Shown: positions 1 through 9,290 of the stretch, in pieces | Layout of the letters: each line of letters starts with the position of its first letter | Numbering within the stretch: position 1 is the first letter of the stretch | Assembly (NCBI GenBank): GCA_020532215.1 | Contig: JAJBBF010000025.1 | Location: forward strand, 1-36,275 | Source of the DNA: Candidatus Cloacimonadota bacterium | GTDB taxonomy: Bacteria; Cloacimonadota; Cloacimonadia; Cloacimonadales; Cloacimonadaceae | DNA length: 36,275 nucleotides | Reading direction: 5' to 3' | Made by a program: the position numbers and the translations under genes | The notes under the pieces: generated by a model | Databases searched by the model: none | Seen by the model: the letters and a program-made list of their open reading frames with translations, nothing else | What the model was told of the DNA's origin: nothing

Positions 1-410
1 TCCAATTGCGCTTTTTCTAATTTCAAAGTTCCGATTTTCCAACTGCTCTTTCCAAAGCCTGTCCAAACGCCTCGCTAATTTGCAGTAATAGTGTCAGCAA
101 ACAGTCCAAAAACGTCCAAATAAGCGCTTGGACATTTCCAAAGCCAGTCCATCGTATCTCGCCACCATTCAAAGCCTTATCCCCACTTTCTCCTTGTGTC
201 ACAACTTGCAGCTTTGGGTGTCAGTTTATAGCAGCCGAGAAAGCCTGTTGAATGGCGGCCACAAAAGGCAGAAAGTCGACGACCGCCGCTGCTTGCCGGA
301 CCGCCGCGCGGAGCCAACGATGCCGCAGTGCGCAAGCCGCATTTTGTTTGGATTGGTTCTCCCGACGGCTTATACTATTTGCATGAAATAACATTCCAAG
401 GAGAAATCCC
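1..410. other. non-coding upstream region
   Basis: No convincing gene is seen. The first 150 bases are AT-richer and carry many TCCAAA words, including an imperfect 17-bp direct repeat (TTTCCAAAGCC, then T or A, then GTCCA) at 49-65 and 135-151. GTCCAA at 119-ish and TTGGAC at 128-ish form a short inverted repeat. The final 60 bases contain the probable promoter of the flavodiiron gene. The 87-codon open frame beginning with TTG at 128 has no ribosome site and no recognisable composition, so I do not call it. Confidence 0.5.
348..376 (+). promoter_or_regulatory. putative sigma70-type promoter of the flavodiiron gene
   Basis: TTGGAT (348-353) and TATACT (371-376) are separated by 17 bp, 34 bp ahead of the ATG at 411. 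The -10 matches the consensus at five of six positions; the -35 keeps only the TTG. The ribosome site AAGGAG follows at about 399-404. Confidence 0.4.
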
Positions 411-1580
411 ATGTACGCCAGACAGATAAAAAATGGCATTTACGCGGTCGGAATCCAGGATTGGGGACGCAGGTTGTTCGATTCTTTGATCCCGCTGCCC
501 GATGGTACCAGTTACAATTCATATTTGGTGCGGGGTTCAGATAAAACGGCCGTGATCGACACGGTCGATCCGGATTTTGCCGACGAGTTCGTGGAAAACC
601 TCAAGGGGTTGGATAAGCTCGATTACATCATCACGCTGCACTCCGAACAGGACCACTCCGGCAGCATTCCCCACCTGCTGAAACAGTTTCCAGGGGCGGA
701 GGTGATCTGCTCCGCCAAAGCCAAAGACCTGCTGATCGAGCATTTGCTGCTGGATCCCGCCCAGATCCGCACGGTGGCGGATGGCGAAACCATCTCTCTG
801 GGGGACAAGACCTTGCAATTCATCTACACCCCTTGGGTGCACTGGCCGGAGACCATGGTGGCCTATATGAAGGAGGAGAGGATCCTCTTCAGCTGCGATT
901 TTCTGGGCTCCCACTCCGCCGGCAGCGAGCTCTACGACAATGGCGACCCGGCTGTGATGGAAGCCGCGAAACGCTACTACGCGGAGATCATGATGCCCTT
1001 CCGCACCGCGATCCGCGGCAATCTGGCCAAGATCAGGGAACTGGAGATCGAAATCGTGGCCCCCAGCCACGGCCCTCTCTGGAACCATCCCGAAAGCATC
1101 ATTGCCGCATATGAGGACTGGGTTTCGCCCCGGGTGGAAAACAAGGTTGTGATCCCCTATATCTCCATGCACGGGAGCACCGCGAAGATGGTTGATTTCT
1201 TCAGCAAGGAGCTGATCAGGAACGGCGTGAAGGTGGAACTCTTCGACCTCACCGTAACCGATATCGGCAAACTGGCCATGGCCTTGGTGGATGCCGCCAC
1301 CATCGTGATCGGCAGCCCGACCGTGCATGTGGGGCCGCATCCCATCGTTGCCAACGCCGCCATACTGGCCAATGCCATCAAACCCAAAGCGCGCTTTGCA
1401 GCGATGATCGGTTCCTATGGCTGGGCCACCAAAGTGGTGGAAAACACCCTGGCCCTGCTGCCCAACCTCAAGGTGGAGGTGCTGGGTTCAGTGATCTGCA
1501 AAGGCGAGGCCAAAGAAACTGACCTGCAAGAACTTGAGGATCTGGCCAAACTGATCGCCGCCAAACACAAGGAGCTTTGA
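411..1580 (+). CDS. FprA-type flavodiiron protein (oxygen/NO reductase)
   Basis: This 389-aa protein has an N-terminal metallo-beta-lactamase-like diiron domain (about 1-245) followed by a flavodoxin domain (about 246-389). All six expected diiron ligands are visible: H77, E79 and D81 in the HSEQDH motif, H144 in PWVHWPE, D163 in SCDFLGSH, and H220 in PSHGPLW. The FMN phosphate loop is SMHGST (253-258). Family members reduce O2 to water or NO to N2O using electrons from rubredoxin or a flavin reductase, in the cytoplasm of anaerobes. There is no C-terminal rubredoxin or flavin-reductase extension, so partners must be encoded elsewhere. It stands alone, with its own promoter and a strong terminator. 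The family call is secure; O2 versus NO preference cannot be read from sequence. Confidence 0.95.
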   Translation: MYARQIKNGIYAVGIQDWGRRLFDSLIPLPDGTSYNSYLVRGSDKTAVIDTVDPDFADEFVENLKGLDKLDYIITLHSEQDHSGSIPHLLKQFPGAEVICSAKAKDLLIEHLLLDPAQIRTVADGETISLGDKTLQFIYTPWVHWPETMVAYMKEERILFSCDFLGSHSAGSELYDNGDPAVMEAAKRYYAEIMMPFRTAIRGNLAKIRELEIEIVAPSHGPLWNHPESIIAAYEDWVSPRVENKVVIPYISMHGSTAKMVDFFSKELIRNGVKVELFDLTVTDIGKLAMALVDAATIVIGSPTVHVGPHPIVANAAILANAIKPKARFAAMIGSYGWATKVVENTLALLPNLKVEVLGSVICKGEAKETDLQELEDLAKLIAAKHKEL

Positions 1581-1597
1581 GAAGCTTAGCCAAGCTG

Positions 1598-1633
1598 CAG
1601 CGGGGTCCGGATCCGGGCTCCGCTGTTTTTTTT
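1598..1633 (+). terminator. rho-independent terminator after the flavodiiron gene
   Basis: CAGCGG (1598-1603) pairs with CCGCTG (1620-1625), and the enclosed GTCCGGATCCGGG segment is itself nearly self-complementary, allowing G-U pairs. Eight T residues follow at 1626-1633. It begins 18 bp after the stop codon. Confidence 0.85.
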
Positions 1634-1845
1634 CTGGATCCGTTTCAGCGTTTGGCAGCGGTTTTCAAGCCTGTCTGCGCGAGATCTGCAGCCAAGCTTG
1701 AGTCTGGGCGGATATTTGTATTGACGGATTTGCGGAGTTTGGCAAAAAGGAAAAAAAGCTGTTTTTCTGCGCTTGGGCTCTTTCCCCTGGGGGAGCGGAC
1801 CCTGACCGGCGCAGCCAACCCAATTTGGGAAAAGGAGAAAGAAAC

Positions 1846-2721
1846 ATGTTGCAAGGTTCTTATGTAGCTTTGGTGACGCCTTTCAAAAATGGCGGGATCG
1901 ATTATTCCGCTTTGGAAGCCCTGCTGGAATTCCACATCGGCGCCGGCACCCACGGGATCCTGCTGTTGGGCACCACCGCGGAAACCGCCGCTTTGGCCTC
2001 GGACGAGAAGGAAGCCCTGCTGCTTTTTGCCCTGCAGAGGATCAACAAGCGCGTGCCGGTGATGATCGGCACGGGCACCAACAATTTCAACCAGACCCTG
2101 GCCGCCACCAAAAGAGCCAAAGAACTGGGGGCGGACCACGCCTTGGTGATCACGCCCTATTACATCAAACCCACCCAGGCCGGCATGCATGAATACTTCA
2201 AGGCCCTGGCAGCCAAAGTGGACGTCCCGATCGTGGTTTACAACGTTCCCGGCCGCACCGGGGTGAACCTGACCGCCGCCACGATGGTAAAACTGGCCCG
2301 GGAATGCCCCAATATCGTTGGGGTTAAAGAAGCCAGCGGCAACATCGCCCAGGCCACAGAGATCATCCGCGACGCCCCGGAATCCTTTTCCCTGATGAGC
2401 GGCGAGGACGCGCTCAATCTGCCGCTGCTGGCCATCGGGGCCAAAGGCTGCATTTCCGTTACGGCGAACGTGGCGCCCAAACTGATGAGCGAACACATGG
2501 CCAGCTGCCTGGCCGGCGATTTCGCGGCTGCGGCCAAGCAACACCGGCACCTGCAGAAACTCAATGGCGCGATGTTCATCGAAACCAACCCCATTCCCGC
2601 CAAAGAAGCGCTGCACATGATGGGCTTGATCGAGCTGGAATTCCGGCTGCCGATCTGCCCGCTGCAGGACACGAACCGCGAGACCCTGCGCGGAGTTTTA
2701 AGAGACTACAATTTAATCTGA
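1846..2721 (+). CDS. dapA: 4-hydroxy-tetrahydrodipicolinate synthase
   Basis: This 291-aa class I aldolase (TIM barrel) condenses pyruvate with aspartate semialdehyde, the first committed step of the diaminopimelate/lysine pathway. Visible motifs are GTTAE (42-46), the catalytic tyrosine in VYNVPGRTG (Y132) with R137 of the same loop, and the Schiff-base lysine K161 in GVKEASG. Length and residue numbering match E. coli DapA closely. I chose ATG 1846 because AAAGGAG (1831-1837) lies 8 bp upstream; an in-frame ATG 21 bp earlier lacks such a site. The next gene starts 16 bp downstream, so it probably heads the run that follows. The usual partners dapB and lysC are not in the window. Confidence 0.95.
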   Translation: MLQGSYVALVTPFKNGGIDYSALEALLEFHIGAGTHGILLLGTTAETAALASDEKEALLLFALQRINKRVPVMIGTGTNNFNQTLAATKRAKELGADHALVITPYYIKPTQAGMHEYFKALAAKVDVPIVVYNVPGRTGVNLTAATMVKLARECPNIVGVKEASGNIAQATEIIRDAPESFSLMSGEDALNLPLLAIGAKGCISVTANVAPKLMSEHMASCLAGDFAAAAKQHRHLQKLNGAMFIETNPIPAKEALHMMGLIELEFRLPICPLQDTNRETLRGVLRDYNLI

Positions 2722-2737
2722 TATTAGGAGTTCAACC

Positions 2738-5659
2738 ATGAAAAAGCAAGCTGTGAAGCACGGCTTTGCGCACATCGAAACCCGCGAGATCCCCGAGATC
2801 GCCGCCACCGCGCATTACTACGAGCACATGAAAAGCGGAGCGCGCCTGGTTCATCTGGCCAGCGAGGACAACAACAAGGTATTCTGCGCCACCTTCAAAA
2901 CCGTTCCCACCGACAACACCGGCTGCCCCCACATCCTGGAACACTCGGTGCTCAACGGCTCCAAAAATTTTCCCGCCAAATCCACTTTCATGGAGCTGAT
3001 CAAGGGCTCGCTGCACACCTTCATCAACGCCATGACGGATTCGGACATGACCATGTATCCCGTGGCCAGCACCAACGCCAAGGATTTTGTGAACCTCAGC
3101 CGGGTCTATCTGGACGCGGTGTTTTTCCCCAAGATCTATGAGCAGCCGAACATCCTTCACCAGGAAGGCTGGCATTATGAACTGACTGGCCCGGACGACG
3201 AACTCAAGCTCAGGGGTGTGGTCTATAACGAAATGCGCGGCGCGTTTTCCGCGCCAGACAGCATTATCGAACGCTACAACCAGCAGGCGCAGTTTCCGGA
3301 CAACACCTACGGCTGCGAATCCGGAGGCGACCCCAAGGAAATCCCGCAGCTCACATACGAAGACTTCATCGCCTTTCACAGCAAGCATTACCATCCCTCG
3401 AACTCGCACCTTTTCCTCTATGGAGACATGGATGCCGACGCCCTGATGGAGATCATGGACAAGGAATACCTTTCCCACTTCAGCAAAGACACCGAGGCTG
3501 TGACCATCCCGGCGCAAAAGCCCTTTGACAGGGTCAAAAAGCTGGAAGTGCAATACCCGGTGGAAGATGGCAAGGACATCACGGAGCAGTATCACCTGAG
3601 CCTGAACTTCACTTATGGGCAAAATCCCGATCTGAAGACAACCCAGGCCATAGCGGTGCTGATGAACATATTGATGCGAACTCCGGCCTCGCCGCTCAAG
3701 CAGGCCATCCTCAAATCCGGCCTGGCCAGGGATACCAGCTATTCCCTGCGCGAGGGCTTGCTGCAACCTACTTTCAGCATCATCTGCAAACAGGTGAAGC
3801 GGGAAAACATCGCCCCGTTGCTTGCCCTGATCCAAAAAGAACTGAAACGCCTGGTGAAAGAAGGCATCGACAAGAAGCTGGTCGAAGCCGTGATCAACCA
3901 CCGTGAATTTGCCCTGCGCGAAGGACAGGCGAGCTGGGGTCCCAAGGGACTCTATTATGCCTGGACCATGTATCCGCACTGGCTCCACGGCGGCGATCCG
4001 CTGGAGGCTTTGGGCTTTGAAGATTCGCTCAAAGAACTCCGCCGCGGCCTCAGCGAGCCCTATTACGAACAACTGATCCAGCAAGCCATGCTCAAAAACC
4101 ACCACTCCAGCCAGATCATCTATGTGCCCGTGCCCGGCCTCGCCAATCAGTGGGACAGCGATCTGAAGAGTGAACTGGCCGCAACTAAAAAGAAAATGAG
4201 CAAAAGCCAGATCGACAAGCTGGTGCAGTTCAACCAGGAATTTTCGGACTGGCAGAAAGAGGAGCCGAGCGCGGAAGACCTGGAAAAAATACCCATGCTC
4301 AGCCTCAAGGACATCAACCCCGAAGCCGAAAGCTATCCCACTGAGGTGGACAAATTCAGCGAATTCACACTGCTGAAGCACGAGCAGAACACCAACGGAA
4401 TTGTTTACCTCAGAGCTTACTTCGATCTCAGCCACGCCGAGGAAGAAGATCTGCCCTGGATCTCTCTCTATACCCAGCTTGTGGGCCAGGTGGACAGCCG
4501 CGATCACGGCTACGCTGAGCTTTCCAACGAGATCAACATCCACACCGGGGATATCAAGCTGGGGCTGATGCTCCGCAACAGCTACCAGGATCCCGACGAG
4601 GTTCTGCCGAAGCTGGTTTTGACCGGAAAGGCGGTGGCCGGCAAATCCGGCAAGCTGATGGAACTGGCGGCCGAAGTGGCGTTACGCCCGGTTTTTGCGG
4701 ACCGCGACAGGCTGAAGCTGCTGATCCGCGAAACCAAGTCCAAGCTGGAAACCATGCTCTTTTACACCGGCCACAACGTGGCTATCAACCGGATGCTGGC
4801 ACCTTTCAGCCAGGTCCATCGCTACAGCGACATGACCGGCGGCCTGGAATACTACCATTTCCTGAGCGATCTGGCCCAGAAGCTGGATACAGATATCGAC
4901 GCTATTGCTGCCGATCTGGATTGGGTGCGTGAGAACTTCTTCTCCCGCAAGAATTTGCTGATCAGCATCACCTCCGACGCAGACGGGATCGCGGAAGCTT
5001 TTCAGCAGCTGCGGCCCATTGTGGAGCAGATCTCCACCAGCGACTACGCCCCGGTGGAGCGGCACTTCCACGCCAGCGACCTCAACGAGGCGATCCTGGC
5101 CCCGGTGCAGGTCCAATACTGTGTGAAAGGCGGCAATTTCTTCCGCAAGGGCTATTCCTACTCCGGCAAACTGCGGGTGCTTAACAGCATACTCTCCAAC
5201 GAGTTCCTGCACCGCGAGATCCGCGAGAAGGGCGGCGCTTACGGCGCCTGGAGCGCCTTCTCCATCTACGGAAACATGTATTTCTGCTCATACCGCGATC
5301 CCAACTTGCAGGAAACCCTGGATACCTACGACAAGGTACCCCAATTCATCCGCTCTTTCGACTGCAGCCGCCGGGAAATGGAGAAATACATCATCGGCGA
5401 CATCTCCAGCCTGGATTATCCCCAAACCCCGGAAAGAAAAGGCGCCCTGGCCGATGACGATTATATCACCGGCTTCACCCAGGCAGACCGCCAGCAGATC
5501 CGCGAAGAAGTACTTTCCACCAGGATCGAGGATATGAGCGCTTACGCGGACATGGTGGAGGCCATCCTCGTGAAAAACCACTTCTGCGTATTCGGCAACG
5601 AAGCGAAGCTCAGGGAGGCGGAAAAGCTGTTTGACAGGCTCACGCCGGTCTTCAGCTGA
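2738..5659 (+). CDS. M16C insulinase-family metalloprotease (PreP-like)
   Basis: The 973-aa protein has the inverted zinc motif HILEH (H65, E68, H69) with the distal zinc ligand E165 in NEMRGAF, as in pitrilysin-type peptidases. Length and early motif position fit the M16C presequence-protease subgroup, in which two homologous halves form a chamber that degrades unfolded peptides. The middle (about 450-700) would be the M16C-associated domain. No signal peptide is seen, so a cytoplasmic oligopeptide-degrading role is likely. The ATG is preceded by AGGAG at about 2727. It follows dapA by 16 bp, and its stop lies 4 bp before the preferred rsgA start, suggesting co-transcription. The substrate is unknown. 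Confidence 0.9.
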   Translation: MKKQAVKHGFAHIETREIPEIAATAHYYEHMKSGARLVHLASEDNNKVFCATFKTVPTDNTGCPHILEHSVLNGSKNFPAKSTFMELIKGSLHTFINAMTDSDMTMYPVASTNAKDFVNLSRVYLDAVFFPKIYEQPNILHQEGWHYELTGPDDELKLRGVVYNEMRGAFSAPDSIIERYNQQAQFPDNTYGCESGGDPKEIPQLTYEDFIAFHSKHYHPSNSHLFLYGDMDADALMEIMDKEYLSHFSKDTEAVTIPAQKPFDRVKKLEVQYPVEDGKDITEQYHLSLNFTYGQNPDLKTTQAIAVLMNILMRTPASPLKQAILKSGLARDTSYSLREGLLQPTFSIICKQVKRENIAPLLALIQKELKRLVKEGIDKKLVEAVINHREFALREGQASWGPKGLYYAWTMYPHWLHGGDPLEALGFEDSLKELRRGLSEPYYEQLIQQAMLKNHHSSQIIYVPVPGLANQWDSDLKSELAATKKKMSKSQIDKLVQFNQEFSDWQKEEPSAEDLEKIPMLSLKDINPEAESYPTEVDKFSEFTLLKHEQNTNGIVYLRAYFDLSHAEEEDLPWISLYTQLVGQVDSRDHGYAELSNEINIHTGDIKLGLMLRNSYQDPDEVLPKLVLTGKAVAGKSGKLMELAAEVALRPVFADRDRLKLLIRETKSKLETMLFYTGHNVAINRMLAPFSQVHRYSDMTGGLEYYHFLSDLAQKLDTDIDAIAADLDWVRENFFSRKNLLISITSDADGIAEAFQQLRPIVEQISTSDYAPVERHFHASDLNEAILAPVQVQYCVKGGNFFRKGYSYSGKLRVLNSILSNEFLHREIREKGGAYGAWSAFSIYGNMYFCSYRDPNLQETLDTYDKVPQFIRSFDCSRREMEKYIIGDISSLDYPQTPERKGALADDDYITGFTQADRQQIREEVLSTRIEDMSAYADMVEAILVKNHFCVFGNEAKLREAEKLFDRLTPVFS

Positions 5660-5663
5660 GGCG

Positions 5664-6731
5664 ATGAAGCAAAAGGACAAGAAAAAACAGCGACCCCGGC
5701 AGGCCGAAAGGCTTAAAAACGTGCAAATGCCGGACCTCGACGCCTTGGACGACGTTCGTGAAAAAGCAGAGTACAAGACCCGGCGTACGGCTGAGAAGCA
5801 GCACCAGAAGAACAAACGGACCACGCTGCTGATCCCGGGCCGGATCCTGGAAGTGAAAAGCAACTACTGCTATTTGGTGGAAGCCGGGGACAAGCTGTAC
5901 GAAGCCACCCTTTCGGGGCGGCTGAAGCAGTTTTCCTACTCCAGCAAAGCCCTCTCCGCCGTGGGCGACCGGGTGGAGCTGGATATCTCCGGCGATCCCC
6001 ACTTCCGCATCGAAAATATCCTGCCCCGCGCCAACACCCTCTCCCGCTACGCCGAAGGCAACTTCCAAAAGGAGATCATCCTGGCCGCCAATATCGACCA
6101 GGTGATCATCACCGCATCCTGGCGCCAGCCGCTGATCAAGCCCGGCCTGATCGACCGCTATATTTGCATCGCCGCCTTGCAAAACACTTTCCCGGTGATC
6201 GTGGTCAACAAGATCGACCTCTGCGAAGACCGCGGGGAACTGCAAGAAACGATAGGCTATTACCGGGATTCGGGCTATGTGGCGCTCTGCACCTCAGTGG
6301 TCAGCGGCGAGGGGATGGAGGAACTGCGCGAGGTGCTGAAAGGCAAGGACAGCGTGTTTTCCGGGCAATCCGGCACGGGCAAGAGCTCGCTGATCAACTG
6401 GCTGGAACCCGGCCTGGAACTGCGCACCGCTGAGGTAAGCGATTACAACGACAAGGGCAAACACACCACCACGCAGGCGATCCTGCTGCCCTGGTCCTTT
6501 GGCGGCCATCTGCTGGATACCCCGGGCATCAAGACCGTGAACCTGCACCGCGAAGCCAAAGCCGAGATCCCCAGGGTGTTTCCGGGATTCGCGGATCTGG
6601 CCCCCAACTGCCGGTTCCGGGATTGCACCCACACGCATGAGGATGATTGCGCCGTCCTGGAGGCTCTGGAAGCCGATAAGATCCCGATCGGGCGGTACGA
6701 ATCGTATCTGAGAATAATGGAATCGCTGTAA
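5664..6731 (+). CDS. rsgA: ribosome small-subunit-dependent GTPase A
   Basis: This 355-aa protein is a circularly permuted GTPase that checks 30S subunit maturation. An OB-fold domain (about 55-125) precedes the GTPase, whose motifs occur in the permuted order G4 NKID (182-185), G5-like SVVSGEG (211-217), G1 GQSGTGKSS (234-242) and G3 DTPG (285-288). A zinc knuckle follows with C316, C321, H323 and C329. The first 50 residues are an unusual Lys/Arg/Gln-rich extension that may contact rRNA. I prefer ATG 5664; TTG at 5631, inside the protease gene, with AGGGAGG 12 bp upstream, is the alternative. The stop codon shares one base with the nadK ATG (TAATG), which implies coupled translation. Confidence 0.93.
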   Translation: MKQKDKKKQRPRQAERLKNVQMPDLDALDDVREKAEYKTRRTAEKQHQKNKRTTLLIPGRILEVKSNYCYLVEAGDKLYEATLSGRLKQFSYSSKALSAVGDRVELDISGDPHFRIENILPRANTLSRYAEGNFQKEIILAANIDQVIITASWRQPLIKPGLIDRYICIAALQNTFPVIVVNKIDLCEDRGELQETIGYYRDSGYVALCTSVVSGEGMEELREVLKGKDSVFSGQSGTGKSSLINWLEPGLELRTAEVSDYNDKGKHTTTQAILLPWSFGGHLLDTPGIKTVNLHREAKAEIPRVFPGFADLAPNCRFRDCTHTHEDDCAVLEALEADKIPIGRYESYLRIMESL

Positions 6732-7588
6732 TGAAAAATTTCGCTGTATTCATCAATCCCGCTTTTGTGGACAAAGCGGCAATCTTCAGGCTGCTGGAAG
6801 ATCTGGCGGCAGCCAACCGGATCCGCTTTTACGGTGTCCGCGATCAGCAGGCGCTGCTTCCGGCGGAGATCGAAGTCTTTGATCCAAAGGATCTTGCGCG
6901 CCCGGGCATAGACTGCATTCTGGTTTTCGGGGGCGACGGCACCATCCTGCGCGCCAAAGACCTGGCTTTGCAGACCAAGGCGCCGCTGCTGGGGATCAAT
7001 CTCGGTTATCTGGGTTTCCTTTCCGAAACCACGCTGGGCGAGCTGAAAACCTCCATCCGCGACCTGCTGAAGAAAAAATACCGGCTGCTGCCCCGGATGC
7101 TGATCAACACCCAGGTGCGCAGGCGCGGTGAGATCATCTTCCAAGGCCTGGCTTTGAACGACGCGGTGATCCACAAGACAGACACGCCCCGGCTGATCCA
7201 TGTGCGGATCTTCAGTGGCGGCCGCTTCGTCTTCGACACCCGCTGCGATGGAGTTGTGGCCAGCACCCCCACCGGGTCCACCGCCTATTCCCTTTCCGCC
7301 GGGGGCCCCATACTCGCGCCGGAACTGCGCGCCATCGTTCTCAGCCCGCTGAATCCGCATTTGCTCACCATCCGGCCAATGGTCTTTTTGGCCAAAGAAA
7401 AGATCCTGATGCGGGTGCACGGCCTGGAAAAACCGGCCTCGCTGCAGCTGGACGGCGTGAATGCCAGCCCGCTGGAGGAAAACGACGAGGTGCTGATCAC
7501 TGCAGCCAAACAGCAGGTGCAATTCATCAAGCTTTCCAACCGCACTTTCTACCAGATCCTCCGCCGCAAGATGCACCTGGGAAAATAG
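6731..7588 (+). CDS. nadK: NAD kinase
   Basis: The 285-aa protein phosphorylates NAD to NADP. The diagnostic GGDG loop is at 67-70 within VFGGDGTIL. The second signature, LND (142-144), replaces the more common LNE. The third conserved block is DGVVASTPTGSTAY (173-186). Length is normal for a bacterial NAD kinase. The start codon overlaps the rsgA stop by one base, and recN begins immediately after its TAG, so the three genes are almost certainly translated from one message. The nadK-recN pairing is common in bacteria. Confidence 0.94.
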   Translation: MKNFAVFINPAFVDKAAIFRLLEDLAAANRIRFYGVRDQQALLPAEIEVFDPKDLARPGIDCILVFGGDGTILRAKDLALQTKAPLLGINLGYLGFLSETTLGELKTSIRDLLKKKYRLLPRMLINTQVRRRGEIIFQGLALNDAVIHKTDTPRLIHVRIFSGGRFVFDTRCDGVVASTPTGSTAYSLSAGGPILAPELRAIVLSPLNPHLLTIRPMVFLAKEKILMRVHGLEKPASLQLDGVNASPLEENDEVLITAAKQQVQFIKLSNRTFYQILRRKMHLGK

Positions 7589-9286
7589 ATGCTCACCGAG
7601 ATCTACATCAGCAACTACCTCTTTGTGCCCCGGCAGCGGCTGAGTTTCGGGCCCGGAATGACCGTCCTGAGCGGCGAAACGGGGGCGGGCAAATCGATCC
7701 TGGTGGGCTCTGTGGCTCTCATTTTCGGCGATCCCTCGCCCGCTTTGGAAGCCTTCGATCCCGGGCAGCCCATCTATCTGGAGGCCAGTTTTGACCTCAC
7801 GGGGAACTCCGAAGTGCAGGACTGGCTGGCTTTGCAGGGTTATGAACCTGCAACCGAACTCACCCTGGCCCGGGAGGTAAGCGTTGCCGGGAAATCCAGC
7901 TATTTTCTGAACGGACGGCGGGTCGCCGCCGCGCTGCTGAAAGAGCTCAAGCCCCTGATGATCGATTTTCACCATCAGCGCGACCAGCAGCGCTTGCTCC
8001 AGGCTGCCTACCAGCTTCACCTGCTGGACCTTTATGCCCAAAACAGCGATCTGCTGGGCCGCTACGCCGAGCGCTACCGGAATCTGCGGGCGGAGCTGAA
8101 GGAACTGGCCAGCCTGAAGGAAAAAGCGGAGCAGGACCGCCAGCTGCGCGAACTCTATCAATACCAGTTCGAGGAATTGGCCAAAGCCTCGCTGCGGGAA
8201 GGCGAAGACGCGGAGCTGCAGCAGGAATTCGAGCTGCTCAGCCACGCGCAGGAGATCGCCGCAACGGCCACAGCCGCGTCTTTCGACCTCTATGAAAGCG
8301 AAAACAGCGTCCATGGCCGCCTGGCCGCGAGCCTGGCCAATGTGGGCAGGTTTTCCCACCTCAATCCACGCCTGGCGGAGATCGAACAGGGCTTGCGGGA
8401 ATCCCTGGAACTGATATCAGACAAAGCTTCGGCGCTCAGCGACCTCAGCCAGCAGGTGAACCAGGATCCCACGCGCCTGGAGGCCATCCGGGAACGCTTG
8501 GACGAGATCAACTCCCTGCTGCACAAGCATAAGGCGCAGAATATCGGCGATCTGCTGGAGCTCTTTGCCAGCCGCGAAGCCCAGATCAACTCCTATGCCG
8601 ATCTGGGGGAACGCATTGAAGCCCTGGAACAGGCGGTCGATAAAGGCTTTGGCGATTTGCGCGCCAGCGCGGATGAACTAAGCAAAAGCCGCCAGACAGC
8701 GGCCCTTAAGCTCGCGGAAGAGCTGCGGGCCAGCATCAGCCTGCTTTCCATCCCGGACGCCCGCTTCAAAATAAGTATTGACAAAAAAACAGACGGTAAA
8801 ATCATAATGCAAGAATATCTTGATTGCTGCACGGAACAGGGTCAGGATAGCTGCCAGTTCTTTTTCAGCGCGAACCGGGGCAGCCAGCTAAAGCCTCTCT
8901 CCGCAGTGGCTTCCGGCGGCGAGTTGTCCCGGATCCTGCTGGCCATCAAAAAGGTGCTGTCCGAGCGGATCGAGGCCAAGCTGATGATCCTGGACGAGAT
9001 CGACGCCGGCATCGGCGGCAAGACCGCCGAGTATGTGGCGCAGTTCATTTTCGCCCTGGCCAGGCGGCACCGGATACTCTGCATCACGCATTTGGCGCAG
9101 ATCGCCGCCATCGCGGACCAGCAGGTGGCGCTGCAAAAAGAAACAGGCAGGCAGAAAAATGTGATCCGGATGGTTCCGCTGGACGCGGAACAGAGACTTA
9201 CAGAACTTGCCCGGATGCTGGCGGGGGATGTTTCAAGCATCTCGCTGGAGCATGCCCGGGAATTGATAAGCAAATACAAGACATGA
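7589..9286 (+). CDS. recN: DNA repair protein RecN (SMC-like ATPase)
   Basis: The 565-aa protein acts in double-strand-break repair. The N-terminal ATPase half carries Walker A GETGAGKS (29-36). A long coiled-coil region follows (about 150-380, rich in Glu, Leu, Gln and Ala), and the C-terminal half has the ABC signature SGGELSRILLAIK and Walker B KLMILDEIDAGIGG at roughly 440-475. Domain order and length are typical of RecN. It starts directly after nadK with no gap. A DUF4349-like gene begins 4 bp after its stop, extending the operon. Confidence 0.95.
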   Translation: MLTEIYISNYLFVPRQRLSFGPGMTVLSGETGAGKSILVGSVALIFGDPSPALEAFDPGQPIYLEASFDLTGNSEVQDWLALQGYEPATELTLAREVSVAGKSSYFLNGRRVAAALLKELKPLMIDFHHQRDQQRLLQAAYQLHLLDLYAQNSDLLGRYAERYRNLRAELKELASLKEKAEQDRQLRELYQYQFEELAKASLREGEDAELQQEFELLSHAQEIAATATAASFDLYESENSVHGRLAASLANVGRFSHLNPRLAEIEQGLRESLELISDKASALSDLSQQVNQDPTRLEAIRERLDEINSLLHKHKAQNIGDLLELFASREAQINSYADLGERIEALEQAVDKGFGDLRASADELSKSRQTAALKLAEELRASISLLSIPDARFKISIDKKTDGKIIMQEYLDCCTEQGQDSCQFFFSANRGSQLKPLSAVASGGELSRILLAIKKVLSERIEAKLMILDEIDAGIGGKTAEYVAQFIFALARRHRILCITHLAQIAAIADQQVALQKETGRQKNVIRMVPLDAEQRLTELARMLAGDVSSISLEHARELISKYKT

Positions 9287-9290
9287 GGTT

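Noticed and set aside
128-391. Possible 87-aa gene before the flavodiiron gene
   Set aside because: TTG start without a ribosome site, no recognisable protein features, and it overlaps the probable promoter.
6443-8359. Open frame of about 640 codons on the minus strand
   Set aside because: Antisense to rsgA, nadK and recN, all of which have clear motifs; the antisense product resembles nothing.
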